A stretch of 64,000 nt of DNA, taken from positions 47,009,511-47,073,510 of the forward strand of contig CM064424.1 of the NCBI GenBank assembly GCA_032690845.1, given 5' to 3'. This DNA is from Eleusine coracana subsp. coracana. Taxonomy: Eukaryota; Streptophyta; Magnoliopsida; Poales; Poaceae. Shown one piece after another: positions 36,816 to 48,150 of the stretch. The first letter of the stretch is position 1; each line of letters opens with the position of its first letter. The notes under the pieces are model-generated. The model was given only the letters and a program-made list of their open reading frames with translations, was not told where the DNA came from and did not search any database. The translations under genes and the position numbers were made by a program.

Positions 36816-38060
36816 TTAGAATTGCTTGTTGGTAAGGACCAGGAGGCAAAGAAGATACCGTAGGCTTATTATGATAGATATAATTCGAGGTTTTCTATGA
36901 TCATCAACTAAGTTTTTCTTGAATTCGACTAGCAACCTTGGAGGTAGAATTTCTTCTTCCTTCCGAGAGGTATCAACAGCAAACTTTAGAGATGAGAGAG
37001 CTGTGGGTTCAAATTTAGCTATTGAGGGACCCTCATGGGTTGGATTTCCATCCTCTCGAGAACGAGGAGGACAGACGGGAATTGGTGGGTTCTTTTTGGA
37101 ACAATAATTCGAGGCATTCCCAAAGTCTTTAAAAAGACCTTCCTCAAATTCAAATAAGAACTCTAAAGGTTGAATTTCTTCTTCCTCTAGTGTTTGAGGT
37201 TCGGGGGACGGCTCAAAAGTCAAATCTGGGGATAGGCAAGGTATGGGCTCGGATTTGGCTATTGAGGGGTCCGTGCGGCTCGACGTAGCTTCCTCCTGTA
37301 GGGGCTCACTAAGGTCGGCTGAGAAGGATGTGTTTTCTAATATTCGCTCAAGGAGTTCCCTTCCTTCTATCGCAGTCCTATGCTCAAATGATTCTCCAGA
37401 GGCAATGTCGAGGAATTGGGCAGACTCTTTGTTTAGACCCGAGTAAAAGTGTTGAGGCAACATTTCATCGAGTACCGACAAGTCTAGGCCAGATTGCAGT
37501 AGCAAACAGACCCTAGCCCAAGCTACTCCAATGGATTCCTTCTCATTCTGGCAAAAACCAAGGATTTCCATACGATGGGAGACAATACGGGACGGAGGGA
37601 AGAAAGCAAGAAAAAATTTATCTCGAAGTCCTTCCTAATCACCGTTTACACTCCCGATAGTACGAGTGTACCATTGTTTCGCCCTCTTCTTGAGGGAGAA
37701 GGGAAACAATTTCCACTTTAATGTTTCATATGTCATACCGTCAATGAACAGACATGAACACAAATACTCAAATTCTTGCAAATGATGGTAAGGATTTTCA
37801 AAATCTAGACCAGAGAAGGATTGCTCCCGAACCATGGCTATAAAGCTAGGGCGGAGTTCATAGCCGGATGTGCGAATTGGGTCCGTAGACGGCGGTGGCT
37901 CAAAGTACTCGCCCTTCGGAGCAAAAAAAAGATAGGATGGTGGGTTGCTCCATTGTGAAATAAGGAAAGAAATAAAAGAAAAATAAAAAAAGGAAAAGAT
38001 ACGAGGACGAACAAGGTTCAAAGATGATACAACAACCGTTCCCCGGCAACGGTGCCAGAA
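36816..38060 (-). pseudogene. Gag-like protein of the non-autonomous element, one in-frame stop
   Basis: The frame opens after the primer repeats; a plausible start is past residue 60. It reads FSGLDFENPYHHLQEFEYLCSC, LKWKLFPFSLKKRAKQWY, then an in-frame stop at 37637-37635, and continues in the same frame with AFFPPSRI, GVAWARVCLLLQ and QHFYSGL. These are hallmarks of the Ty3 retrotransposon gag domain. An acidic EEEI-rich tail with two similar blocks (SIAKSEPIP and SIAKFEPTA) follows. No zinc knuckle is seen. Confidence 0.75.
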
Positions 38061-38193
38061 ATGCTTGTTGACACATCTTAACGTCGCACCAGAAATATTA
38101 CTATCCCCGGCAACGGTGCCAGAAATGCTTGTTGACACTTCTTAACATCACACTAGAAATATTACTATCCCTGGCAATAGGGCTAGAAATGCT
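38038..38193 (-). repeat. Triplicated LTR/primer-site junction (64-bp period)
   Basis: Primer sites at 38038-38057, 38102-38121 and 38166-38185 lie exactly 64 bp apart. The two distal ones keep TGGCACCGTTGCCGGGGA; the one next to the LTR is altered (TAGCCCTATTGCCAGGGA). Each unit also repeats an LTR-terminus-like GAAGTGTCAACA with AGCATTTC. Confidence 0.9.
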
Positions 38194-39737
38194 TGTTGGT
38201 ATTTCTTACGATCATAGATAAATCTGCAAGCGCATGGATGCCGATGTAGCACTTCACCTAGGAGTATTCCAGGTTATCGAATCTCAGGGAACGTGTGTGT
38301 ACTAATCTTCGATCCTAATCCGTCCAAGGACAACAAGAATATGGTAGGCAAAGGGTAGAGAGGTTTCCTATGGTCAAGGATCCTATAATAAGATAGGTTC
38401 GGTCTATTACTACTTACTTCGGGCACCGGCTTACCCCTGCATCCACAGGCGACTCTGGCCAACAGCTCTACGACGTACCCGAACGTGGAGGATTACAAAG
38501 GCCGGATAGGGCTGTCACCACCTACTGACTACCTCTACAATCCATGGGGCACGCGGCAAACAAAGGTAACCTCTAGCCTAGACACCACGTCTACACTATC
38601 AATTACTACCCTAGTCTCGGAACCACGCTTATAGAAGACTAAGATACTCTAACTAAATAGAGCGATGATCCCGTAAGTAATAAAAGAAAGAACTTACTTA
38701 AATAGGAAACTTAAATACCACAGAGAAATCACGAACACTTACTTGAAAAGGAAAGCATCCGCCGAGGTACAAGTGTGGGGAAGATCGCCGACAAGCCCGG
38801 GGCTTCCCCGAACTCTCCCTCACTCTCTCCCTATTTGCTAAGCACTTTGGCAGTGCTAAAGCCTTTGAAATGGAGGTCTAAACTCTCTTCTTGTGTGTTG
38901 TCTTCTTTTCTGCTGAATTCTCCCTCTATTTATAGGTGGCGAAGTGCTGGCGGGTATTTGTAGGTGAAGGAGGGTCGGTGGACAAAAGTTACCCTGTCGG
39001 GCGGCATGCCGCGCCGGGTGGCAACCCAGGCCGGGCGGCCGTTGGATGAGGTCGGTTTCTGACCGACTTCCTTTGGACGTCTCTGATTTGGTCCGGATGA
39101 CGATTGTTGAGTCGGTTTTCAACCATCTTATCCACTTGGCGTCGGTTGGCGTGATGGGCTGAGTGGGCTGGACACCCCGAGAGGAAGTTCCCAGGCCGGG
39201 CGACGGGGTAGGCCGGGTGGCGGCCTATGCCGGGCGGCGGCCCATTTTTGGTACCGACCCCCTCCGGGTCATGTTTTCACTTGTCCAAGTTGTGCCACGT
39301 GAATGCCTCCTTTACTTCTTCACTTTTCACCCTTCTTAGTCCGGGGATGGAAAACAGCCTCATGGTGGAGTGATTTGCAGGGTCGGCTAGGTCGGATGGT
39401 TCAGCCTGATGAGATTCTGTTTTAACCCACTGGGTGGCTGATTTGAGACTGATGTGGCCCTGTCGGCTGAGTTCTGATTTCAGCCATCACGACCCTGCCG
39501 GGCCCTGATTTCAGCCTCATACGACCCTGTCGGCCGGCTGTCTTACGGCAGTATCGGCCGACGGGGCATTTATTCATGTTTTTGCATATTTTGGCTCTTT
39601 TATACCTGCAAACACATGTCTCACCAAAACTCATGGAAATGGTTAATAATAAACTGCTATCACTATTTTGTTTATTCCTTTTATGTTGTTTATGCAAGGA
39701 CTTGATGGTCGGATTTAGCATTTAAGGACCATCAACA
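38194..39737 (-). mobile_element. LTR-C, full-length 5' LTR of the gag-like element
   Basis: TGTTGGTATTTC (38194) to CCATCAACA (39737), 1544 bp, sense on the - strand. It is the undeleted partner of LTR-D and starts directly beside the primer-site repeats. Its right flank drops into the 3' part of the gag-protease element. Confidence 0.9.
38926..38935 (-). promoter_or_regulatory. TATA box of LTR-C
   Basis: The - strand reads CTATAAATAG. It is the only good TATA box in this LTR and is absent from LTR-D because of that copy's deletion. Confidence 0.65.
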
Positions 39738-41178
39738 ATGTCATCGTGAGCGTTGGAGCCCCCTCTCGCCGAGGAGTCACCGCTCGACTCGCCGATACCA
39801 CCGGAACTGCTTCTTTGGTGCAGGCTCTTGCCCAACTTGCCAACGGAGGAGTGGAGACGATCCATCTGCGAGGATTGTGGAACGTGTGCGAAATCATGGG
39901 TAGTGGGGAAGGTGGAGAGATTACCGGGATGGTGTGCCGAACTGGGGGTGCCTGGCCTCCCTTTTATAGTGTGGGAAACTTCCAGGAGAAGGAACCACTG
40001 GAAATATCAAAATTTGAAAGTGCGTCGATTGGCGCGGTGGTGCGCCGTTCGGCACAATTCATATTTTGAATGCTCTGACAACTGTGGCACTTGATTCCCA
40101 TCCTTTATGTCGCTTCCTGGTACATCATATTGGTTGGCAGGGGAACAGCACAGAATCCCGATGTCTTGTTGTTTGCGTCGATCAGCGTGGGCCTACGCCG
40201 ATTGGCGCGCCTTTTCTTTTCTAGCTTTTGGTTAATTCTATGCCTCCTCTGCACCGCACACCTGCATAGCAATCATACCTGTTCCTCAAAATCAACGCCT
40301 ACCGCCTTTGTCGCCCATTCGGGCATCGCATGGGTACCTGCGCTGATCGGCGTAGTAGGGCGCCGATCGACGCAAGTGCCTTGCACCTCATCTTTTGGTC
40401 TGGCGCTGATACTGATGCCTCATGTTCATCTCTTTCACCTAATTTTTCACTTTTTCCAATGTTCCTGTTGTATTGACATACGTAGCAGGGCCCATCTGGT
40501 GACCGCGCCGAATAGCGTTGATGCGCGCCGTTCGACGTGATGTCCATTTTTGATCTTGGCCCCTCGCTTCTTTGCTAGATGTTACTCTTCATCCTTTCCT
40601 ATGTCATTTAGCAACCATTTTGCACATAAAAAATAATTTAAAAAAGATTACCTTGAAAATAGCTCCATCTCTGAAAATTACTGTGCTGGTTGATTTTTAG
40701 CACCCCTTCAATTCTGGGCATCGTCAGCCTTCTGTCCTAACCTGGGCAATAACGCGCCGATCGACACAGATGTGCGCCCATCACATAAGCACTGTTCCTT
40801 CCTGTTTTTGGTCCTTTTTTTAATTTATTCTTGTGTTGTTAGTCTACAGTATGTATATACACAGTTTTGCACAAATAAACAAACAACACAAGAGCACACA
40901 AGAATTAAGCACACACTTTTTCTATTTCTTTTATTCAGATATTGTTTTTATTATAAGCATGCAAGTTAAAACACCGGGTTGCTCTCCTGGTGATCACTAA
41001 TTAACTAGAATGAGTTGCCCTCCCGCAAGCACTAAACAACTTCTAAATCTCCCTATCATTGGGTTGCCTCCCAAGAGCGTTCTAGTTATTTAGAGGTCAA
41101 AGAGCTTGACCTCTCCGCAATCAATCAATCCTTAGTGTCGCGGTGCGGGATGTCAAGCCGCGACACTACAAGGTTCTC
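39738..41178 (-). other. 3' non-coding region of the gag-protease element, with paired CGCCGATCGGCG-type words
   Basis: No pol motif follows the protease, so RT is absent by design or old deletion. Ten or so near-palindromic words occur here, mostly in pairs: about 40022 and 40045, 40177 and 40198, 40346 and 40368, 40506 and 40526, 40753 and 40772. Near 40980-41100 the text GGGTTGCCTCCCAAGAGCG recalls a segment common after gag-pro in grass non-autonomous Ty3 elements. The 3' LTR is missing because LTR-C cuts in at 39737. Confidence 0.6.
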
Positions 41179-41979
41179 TTATCTCCATGGTTCATATAGC
41201 TTGGACGACCTATGCATACATCCCCTCCAATTACTCTCGATGCCGTGTTGCCACGGTGTCTTGTATCTCTTCACTTCATCAACAGTACGGCACTCTTCTC
41301 CCTTTGGGCGAAACTTGAAAGAGTAGGGAGTTCCACTTATATCGAAGCTTATCTCACCATTCCCAATATCAATACCTGCTCTTGCTGTCCTCACGAAGGA
41401 TTTGCCTATGATCAACGGGGTCCTCGTCCTCTTATCCATATCAAGCACAATATAATCAACAGGAACAATGTGATCTCCAAATTGAACAGGCACATCCTCA
41501 GCAATTCCATCAGGAAAGCATACCGATTGATCGGCTAACTCCAAACACATACCCGTAGGCTCTAATTCAGGCAAATTGAGACTTGTGAATATATGACGGG
41601 GCATAACACTTACGCTTGCTCCAAGATCACATAAGCACCTATCAAATATCCTTGTTCCAATCATGCATTTGATACTTGGTGATCCTGGGTCGGGTTTCTT
41701 TTCAAGTGCAACATCATTGATTGCCGTCATAAGCTCCTTAGTAACCTTCACAACCTCCTCAGAAACTAGAGACTTCTTGTTTTGTATCATATCCTTAATG
41801 TACTTGACATAGGTGGGTAGTTGAATAGCATCAACAAAAGGGACATTGATGTAAAGCTTCTTCATAATATCGACGAACCTTGCAAATTGCTCGTCGTGTT
41901 GCCACGGTCTTTCTATCTTTGTCAGCAGTTGAGTATCCAGGAATGTGGCAGGGCCATGGTCCTCTGTCTCCATGCCCAT
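41179..41979 (-). pseudogene. Retropepsin-like protease of the gag-protease element
   Basis: Same frame as the gag upstream, separated only by an in-frame TAG near 42012. The motifs are CMIGTRIFDRCLCDLGASVSVMP (active-site DLGA with flanking hydrophobics), IVLDMDKRTRTPLIIGKSFV and RAGIDIGNGEISF, typical of the aspartic protease of Tat/Athila-type Ty3 elements. This domain cleaves the gag polyprotein. Reading ends at 41179 without RT. Confidence 0.8.
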
Positions 41980-42012
41980 TTTTAGACCAGAGAGGTCAAC
42001 ATCCTTGTTGCG

Positions 42013-43359
42013 CTAATCGGCGCTTTTAGGGAGCCAATCGGTGCCGTCAGGACCGTCGCACCGTTCGGGGCCAGGTGTGCGCCGATCGGCGTGGGGCTTC
42101 CTTGCTCCCGTGGGCTGTTCTGGATCTTCTGTTTGTTTTCCTGACTGTGTAGCTATTGCCTTCAACTGTTCTGGAGACTTCGTATTACCAGGAATAGCCC
42201 CTTTGTTGCCTTGAATGGCTTGCGATAACTGTCTCATCTGTTGCTCCATAATCTTGGTTAGCTTCAAAATCTGCTCATTGGAGCTCCCAATTTCTATCAC
42301 CTTATCATTAATTCCCTCAAGGACACGATCAATCTCCTTGAATTTAACTTGATTGTCCTGGTTGATCTTCCCTTGAGCTTGGAAGAACTCATGACATTGG
42401 AGACGAGGTGGGATAGAATTTTGCATGGACAAACTAGGAGAAAAAGAACTACTTTTCTACTGATATTGAGGCTTCCATCCACTATTCTTCATATATTCTA
42501 GTATCTTCATCTCTTCAGGGCAATCTTTTTGCACATGACCAAATTCTCCACACTCACCACAAGTGGAGCGTGATTCCGCTAGCTTGAGCGGCTCTTCCTT
42601 AGGGATATGAAGATTATTGTCCAACCTCCTTTGAATAGCGTCGAGGCGATCTATAATCAAGTGTTCATGAGTCCTCTCAATCACACTCTTTGCGACTCCT
42701 TTTGAAGGTTGCAAATTCCTTGAACTTCTCTCACCATCCCACAATTGATTTTCAACTAGCAACTTGATCAAATTCTTAGCTTCGGTGGGAGTTTTTGACA
42801 TGAATGAACCTGCAGCTGAAGCATCCAAGTGTTGACGAGATAGTTGATTCAATCCTCTGTAGAACCTCTCAACAAATTCTCCAACCATCAGACCATGATG
42901 AGGGCATGCATCCTGGTATTCGTTGTATCTCTCCCATGCTTCTCCAATGCTCTCATCAACATTCTGTGCAAATCCAAGAATCTTATTCTTCAAGGCTTGA
43001 GTCTTACCAGGAGGGAAGTATTTGGCCAAGAATTCAGCTGCTAACATGTTCCACACCATCTTCACTGGGTTTTCCAATCCATTGTACCATTGCTTGGGGC
43101 GTCCAACTAGAGAGAAGGGGAACAGCCGCACACGTGCTTGGTTTCCGTCCAATCCTGCTATCTTGAATGTACTGCAAACCTCATTGAAGTGTTGCAAGTG
43201 ATGATTGGGATCTTCTGAACCTGAGAACGGTAGTTGCGCCACTATTCCAGCATATCTCTCCAATTGATACAGAAGTTGATCTTGAGCTTCTTGGAAATCT
43301 GTCTTGACAACATTAGTCAATTGAGGCTTGAGACGATTAACCATAGGTAACTCTGCCAT
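42013..43359 (-). pseudogene. Gag of the gag-protease element, with CCHC knuckle
   Basis: The frame begins MAELPMVNRL and shows the gag domain (DPNHHLQHFNEVCSTF, VRLFPFSLVGRPKQWY, EFLAKYFPPGKT, AWERYNEYQDACPHHG, FYRGLNQLSRQHLDA) and a CCHC knuckle CGECGEFGHVQKDC. An in-frame TAG at 42459-42457 is followed by a coiled-coil-like linker in the same frame (LTKIMEQQMRQLSQAI). The linker's C-terminal part is encoded by CGCCGATCGGCG-type words. Gag, linker and protease share one frame with only two stops over 2.2 kb, so decay is slight. Confidence 0.85.
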
Positions 43360-43622
43360 CTCCTCTTCTTCTTGATCTTGAACTGGATCTTCTATTGTGA
43401 ATAATGCTCGAGGGGTGGCGCGGACTGCATCTCCAGCTAAATCTCCACTATTCTCTTCTTGTGGAAGAGTCTTTCTAGATCATCGGTGTAACTAGAGGGT
43501 TTGTTTGACTTAGGACTGCCCATACCTGTTAGTTTCACTTAACAGAATATATGTACTAAAGGGACGAGTAAAGCACAATGACTAAACACTAATACATCAA
43601 ACAATGTTTAAAAACCTGCTAT

Positions 43623-43642
43623 GGTCCCCGACAACGGTGCCA
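43623..43642 (-). other. Primer-binding site (tRNA-Asp type) of the gag-protease element
   Basis: The - strand reads TGGCACCGTTGTCGGGGACC, about 13 bases inside the LTR end at 43656. Confidence 0.85.
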
Positions 43643-43655
43643 GAAAAAGGGAGCC

Positions 43656-45135
43656 TATTGGTCATAATTACGCACCCACTTATATACCACAAGAGGACGG
43701 TGTACGATTGTAGCAATTTTTCCCTTGAATTGAGTATTCCCAGGTTTATCGAATCCATAGGGACCTTAGGGGTAATTAAACAAAGTTAACAGTAAAAGAT
43801 CTAGTCAAAGCTACTATCGAATTCAGGTTGCATGAGAGGAGACTGGCCAGCGCAAAGGTGTGCCAGACAGTAAATCTGTCATTATGCTGATTGGCGCAGG
43901 TGTTGAGCCAATCAGCTCACTAGTAAACCTAAGCCAAAGTGCGCCAGATACCTCGTAAGCCTATGCTATTAAGTGAGTAGCCAGATATCTACTAGTGAGA
44001 TCGTAACCAAAAAGTCTAATTAAATAGAATCATAATAGGTAATTACATGGATTAATGAAAACCTATAATGAATAAGACCACCCTGCTCTCCGAGTGGCTC
44101 CTGATTTATCGCTGCCGAGAGGAAACCCTTAATCACGCGAGTATCTTACCCTGCTCAAATATCCAATAGTGCTACGCACGCTTAATGCTGTCACCACTAA
44201 ACCACACTACTAGCATCATCAAGCAACCAAAATCAATGCAATGTCCGAATACTATCCTAATCACAACGATCAAGATAATATCTACTTACTTAGTCTAGAA
44301 CTAAGCAATTGGAATAAGCACATACATGATTATAGAATGAAGATAGACAAATCACCAAAACCATCATCATCGTATTCAATCATCCTTGAGATACATAGAG
44401 TAAGATTCATCCCCGTCGAGATGGCCTACCTTAACGGATCAACTCTTAACACCAATGGTTCTTGAAACTCAACTAGAGATCTATTCTAACGGGACAAGCC
44501 CCGGTGGCTCCAACTCACGGATCTGTTGTCCCTCTGTCGCCTCTGCCTCTATCGCGACCTGGGTTTACAAGTATTTATATAGGTTCTACTCGTAAAGGAC
44601 TCAGTTTCCAGCAAATAAGGTGGTTGCGCCAATCGGTGCAGGATTGTGCCGATTGGCGCAAGCCGTGTCTTCTCTGGTTTCTTCTCCGAGTCGGTTCCGC
44701 TGTCTTCGACAGCTGCCATGTTGGCCTTTTCCTTCGAGGTAAAGTCTTGTTCTGCACATCGAGATCTTGAAGTTCCATAAATCTTCTAGGCAAATATCTT
44801 CAAGTGTCTTGCATAGATAAACTTCCATAAACATGTGGAATGGGTCTCGGTCACTTCTGTGGGCCAAAACGCCCTTGCGCCAACCGGCTCATGGACTGTG
44901 CCGATCGGCGCACTGGGCTTCTTTAGTGCTTTTCATCGGTTCTGGATTTCTAGATGCCTGTCCTCTCCAACATCACTTCAATCACCAATTTTACATGTTT
45001 ATGTAATAGAGCTCCAAAACAACACATATACAAATATATAGGTAATATCATAGGTAAATGGCCTTAATTAGTATCAATTATGCTCTAATTGGGTTAATAT
45101 TCACATATAAAAGGGGCACTTGGGGAGTGCCAACA
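43656..45135 (-). mobile_element. 5' LTR (copy B) of the gag-protease element
   Basis: Sense on the - strand from TGTTGGCACTCC (45135) to the decayed end CCAATA (43656). A TATAAATAC box lies near 44566-44574. It matches LTR copy A (9813-11847) along its length but lacks the MITE. It interrupts a Sirevirus LTR at 45135/45136. Confidence 0.9.
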
Positions 45136-45481
45136 TCGACAAGACATGAACTAAGAGAATGAGCTAGACCGATCTTTCCTACGGACTCAAAGCCCTAACA
45201 ACTAGACAAGTGTACCCAACACTTTCACCATAGCTTGTTCTCCGCTTTGATCCATCTTCATCAACCCTTGGACTCCATCAAGATCACAAGCCTCCATGCT
45301 TATGGTCATTGTCATCACTCGCCAAGGCAACCATCATCCATATGATTTGTAATAGAGTTTAGAGATGATTCCTGCATAGACATCACTCATGTAGATATTA
45401 GCCCACAATTTCATAGTTGTCATCTATCACCAAAACATTCATACCTTAGGGATCCAATCATCAATGGTCATGAAGCTTACA
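45136..45481 (-). mobile_element. 3' LTR fragment of Sirevirus-like element X
   Basis: Read on the - strand it starts TGTAAGCTTCATGACCATTGATG, as does LTR Y at 52819 (TGTAAGGTTCATGACCATTGAGG). It follows the same text through CATGGAGGCTTG and GATCAAAGCGGAGAACAAGC until cut by LTR copy B. Only the first 346 bp of about 2.4 kb remain. Confidence 0.8.
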
Positions 45482-45500
45482 ATCTCCCCCGTTTTGGTGA
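45482..45500 (-). other. Polypurine tract of element X
   Basis: The - strand reads CCAAAACGGGGGAGAT directly before the LTR start, the usual GGGGGAGAT tract of Sireviruses. Confidence 0.75.
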
Positions 45501-46689
45501 TTGATGACAATCACTACTTAATCAAAATCTTAACAAGAAACAGCCAAGCTAAAAGAGCTACACAAAGATCGAGAGGAACCATAACAGTATAAGAGAGAAA
45601 TGCAAAAGGTCCTGCTCAATCAATCATCATCAAGAGTTACAGGGAAAAGAGAGAAAAACATACTCTAGATGATAATGCATGCATGTCATGGCAATATATT
45701 AGAGGAAAGACATGCAATGCAACACATAAATGATGAGATGCAACAGGTTTGCATGACTATGCATAAGAATTAAGAGCAAGCAATCATCATCATGGCATTA
45801 TACACATGCATACAAGATAATTAATGAATACAAGGCACTACATATGAGACGAAACCAAGTGAGATTAAAATGAGTCAAACACAGGTGAATGAAAACCATG
45901 ACTCATCAAAATCCACAAACATGGAATAACTCCATCAAAGGAAGATCCAAATTTATCTAACTCCCAAAATCCTCGTATGCTGCCCCTAGGTACATGTTAC
46001 TCTCGATCATGCAGGATCACACTCCCACTCCCCCTAGACCTAGGACTCTTCTCCCCCTTTGGCAACAAGCACCAAAAGTGGAAAAAGATGAACATCTAAG
46101 CGCTTGTGGTCAAAGGAAGTGGTGCAGTGACATCCTCTGAAGGCTCTGCTCCGGGCTGCTCCTGTGCTGGATCCTATTGTGCTCCTTGAGCCTGTGCCGC
46201 CTGAGCATCCATCTACTAGAAGAAGTCAAGGTCTACAGGCAACTCAGACCCTCTGTCCTACTCTACTGAAGTGATTGTGGCGGTCTCCTGAGCTAAAGTC
46301 TGGAGAAGAATGAGATCCGCCACATCCTGCTACGAGAAACCTCCACAGACAAGATCCTCTGCTGCCTGAGGAGTAAGAGTGCTGACTGTGGCAATAAGAG
46401 GTGGAGTTGTAGCTGTAACTGACTCTAAAGCTGGCTAGGAGTCTGCATGAGTGGTGTGTACTATCTCTGAGAACAAGCTCCTGACTGGTAAGTGCTGAGA
46501 GGTGGAGGGTCCTGCCATCTGCAAAGTCAAAGAGTGTGACAGAGAAACAAACAATGCAGATACAGAAAAAGCTGACACGAGAGGGAGCTGAGCTGAAGAG
46601 AGTATATGTCCTTCTCCCCTTGTCGGTATGACCCCTGAAAGTGATAGTCCGCTAGACTGAGCTGTTATCAAGGTAGTGAAGGGTCCTGG
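45501..46689 (-). other. 3' non-coding part of Sirevirus-like element X
   Basis: AT-rich spacer and low-complexity text, with short frames only. No copia RT or integrase motif is found anywhere between the gag and this end. Confidence 0.5.
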
Positions 46690-48150
46690 CTAGGTCTACA
46701 GCTGCTGAAACTGGGGTAACACTGCGGGTCCTGGCTGTTGACCTGCCTGCCTCTGTGTCATCTCTGGCATCTGAGCCATCAGGGTGGACATCACCATCAA
46801 CTGTTGTCTCTGAAGCTCTGCCTGTCCCCTGATGACCTCCATCATCTGACACCTGTCCTCAGCTGTGCTCTGAATGAACTCATTCAGACACCCTGCAAGT
46901 GCTGCTATAGTGACAGTGTCCTCTGACTGTCTACCCGACGGCTAGGGAGGTGCTCTTGTACTGGCTGATTTAGGAACCACCATCTCAGGATGAGCTGCCT
47001 GCTCGTGAGTAACTGGCGGTGAATCCTGCTCCTGCTCTCCTGTCTGCTGGCTGGAGGCTGACTGGGATCCCCTAGGGACACGAGGTGAGTAGCTGGTGGT
47101 CATATTAGGGAAAGCCTCGTACTGCTCCTCTATCACTAGACCCATCCTCCTTAGAAGATAGCAAATATATGGATCGTAGACCAAGTGACGCCCTCCAACC
47201 CTCTCTGAGATAAACTCCTCCATCTCTCCTATCAAAAGATCTGCCAAGTCAAAGTGTTGTCTCCTCATAATGGCTACTACAACCCACTGGTGTAGTAAAG
47301 TGAACTCCTCTCTATAGCCAAACCTGTGGATGATAGTCCTAGTGACTATCGCTCTCATCACCTTAGCCTTTTTGGTGAGCTTCACAGGGCCTCTCTCAAA
47401 GCCTGGGGTGTGCGATGTGGGAATGCAATAGACACCATGTCATCTGATGGTAGCTTCCCTCCCAGAGGTCTACGAGGTGGCTCTAAGGACGGGTAAGCAC
47501 TCCTGTAGAGCTGGAGGTCTGAAGCAAGGAATCCTAGATCCTCCCTAGTGACACGTTGTGGCTGCCCTCTGAACAGAAACCAGAACTCTGAGCGATCCCT
47601 GGCAATCCACAGTGTGGCGTAGAACTCCAGGACTATATCCTCCTTGAACCTGAACGGAGCAGTAACTAGCTCTACTAGCCCTGGCAAGTACGTGAAGTAC
47701 TGCTCCAAGTTAGTGCCGGCTTCTCTCCTCATAGCATCATAAGTCGTGTACTGTTGTGGCACAAACACCTTATCCCTGCCTCTCATTGCTAGGCAGCGTC
47801 TCAACCACTCTCCAATCCTCCTCTGGAGGACTGTCCAGTACCTCTCTCCAGCAGTGGGGTCTCTGGGAACTGGAACCCACTGCTCAAAGGGAACCAAATG
47901 TAGCACCTTAAGGTCCTTTGCAGGGACCGTAAGGATGTCTGGCTCACCGGCTGCCTATACTAGTCTCTGTAGCCTCCTCATGAACACTGCAAAGGTGCAC
48001 CTTGGGTCTCCTACCCGGTGAGCTGTCCTCTGGGGGACAGTCTACTCAGCCAGTTGTGCCTCCTCAGTCTCCTTAAGCTCCTCCTCAGATCCTGACTCTA
48101 AGGTCTCCTCCTCTGAACTATCCTCCTCTGACTCCTCCTGCTGCTTCAAA
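46690..48150 (-). pseudogene. Athila-ORF1-like / putative plant transposon protein carried by element X, broken
   Basis: The reading starts with an acidic segment (EESEEDSSEEE near 48110), passes stops near 48043 and 47960, then is open 47906-47382 (MRREAGTNLEQYFTYLPG, FKEDIVLEFYATLWI, WFLFRGQPQRVTREDLGFLA). A one-base shift at about 47385 leads to KAKVMRAIVTRTIIHRFG, LLHQWVVVAIMRRQHFDLADLL and YDPYICYLLRRMGL, and a glutamine-rich coiled-coil-like end (MMEVIRGQAELQRQQL). The FYATL, RG-V-x-E-x-LG and late helical pattern parallel the frame at 32018-33199. The role is unknown. It sits where pol would be in a Sirevirus. Confidence 0.6.
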
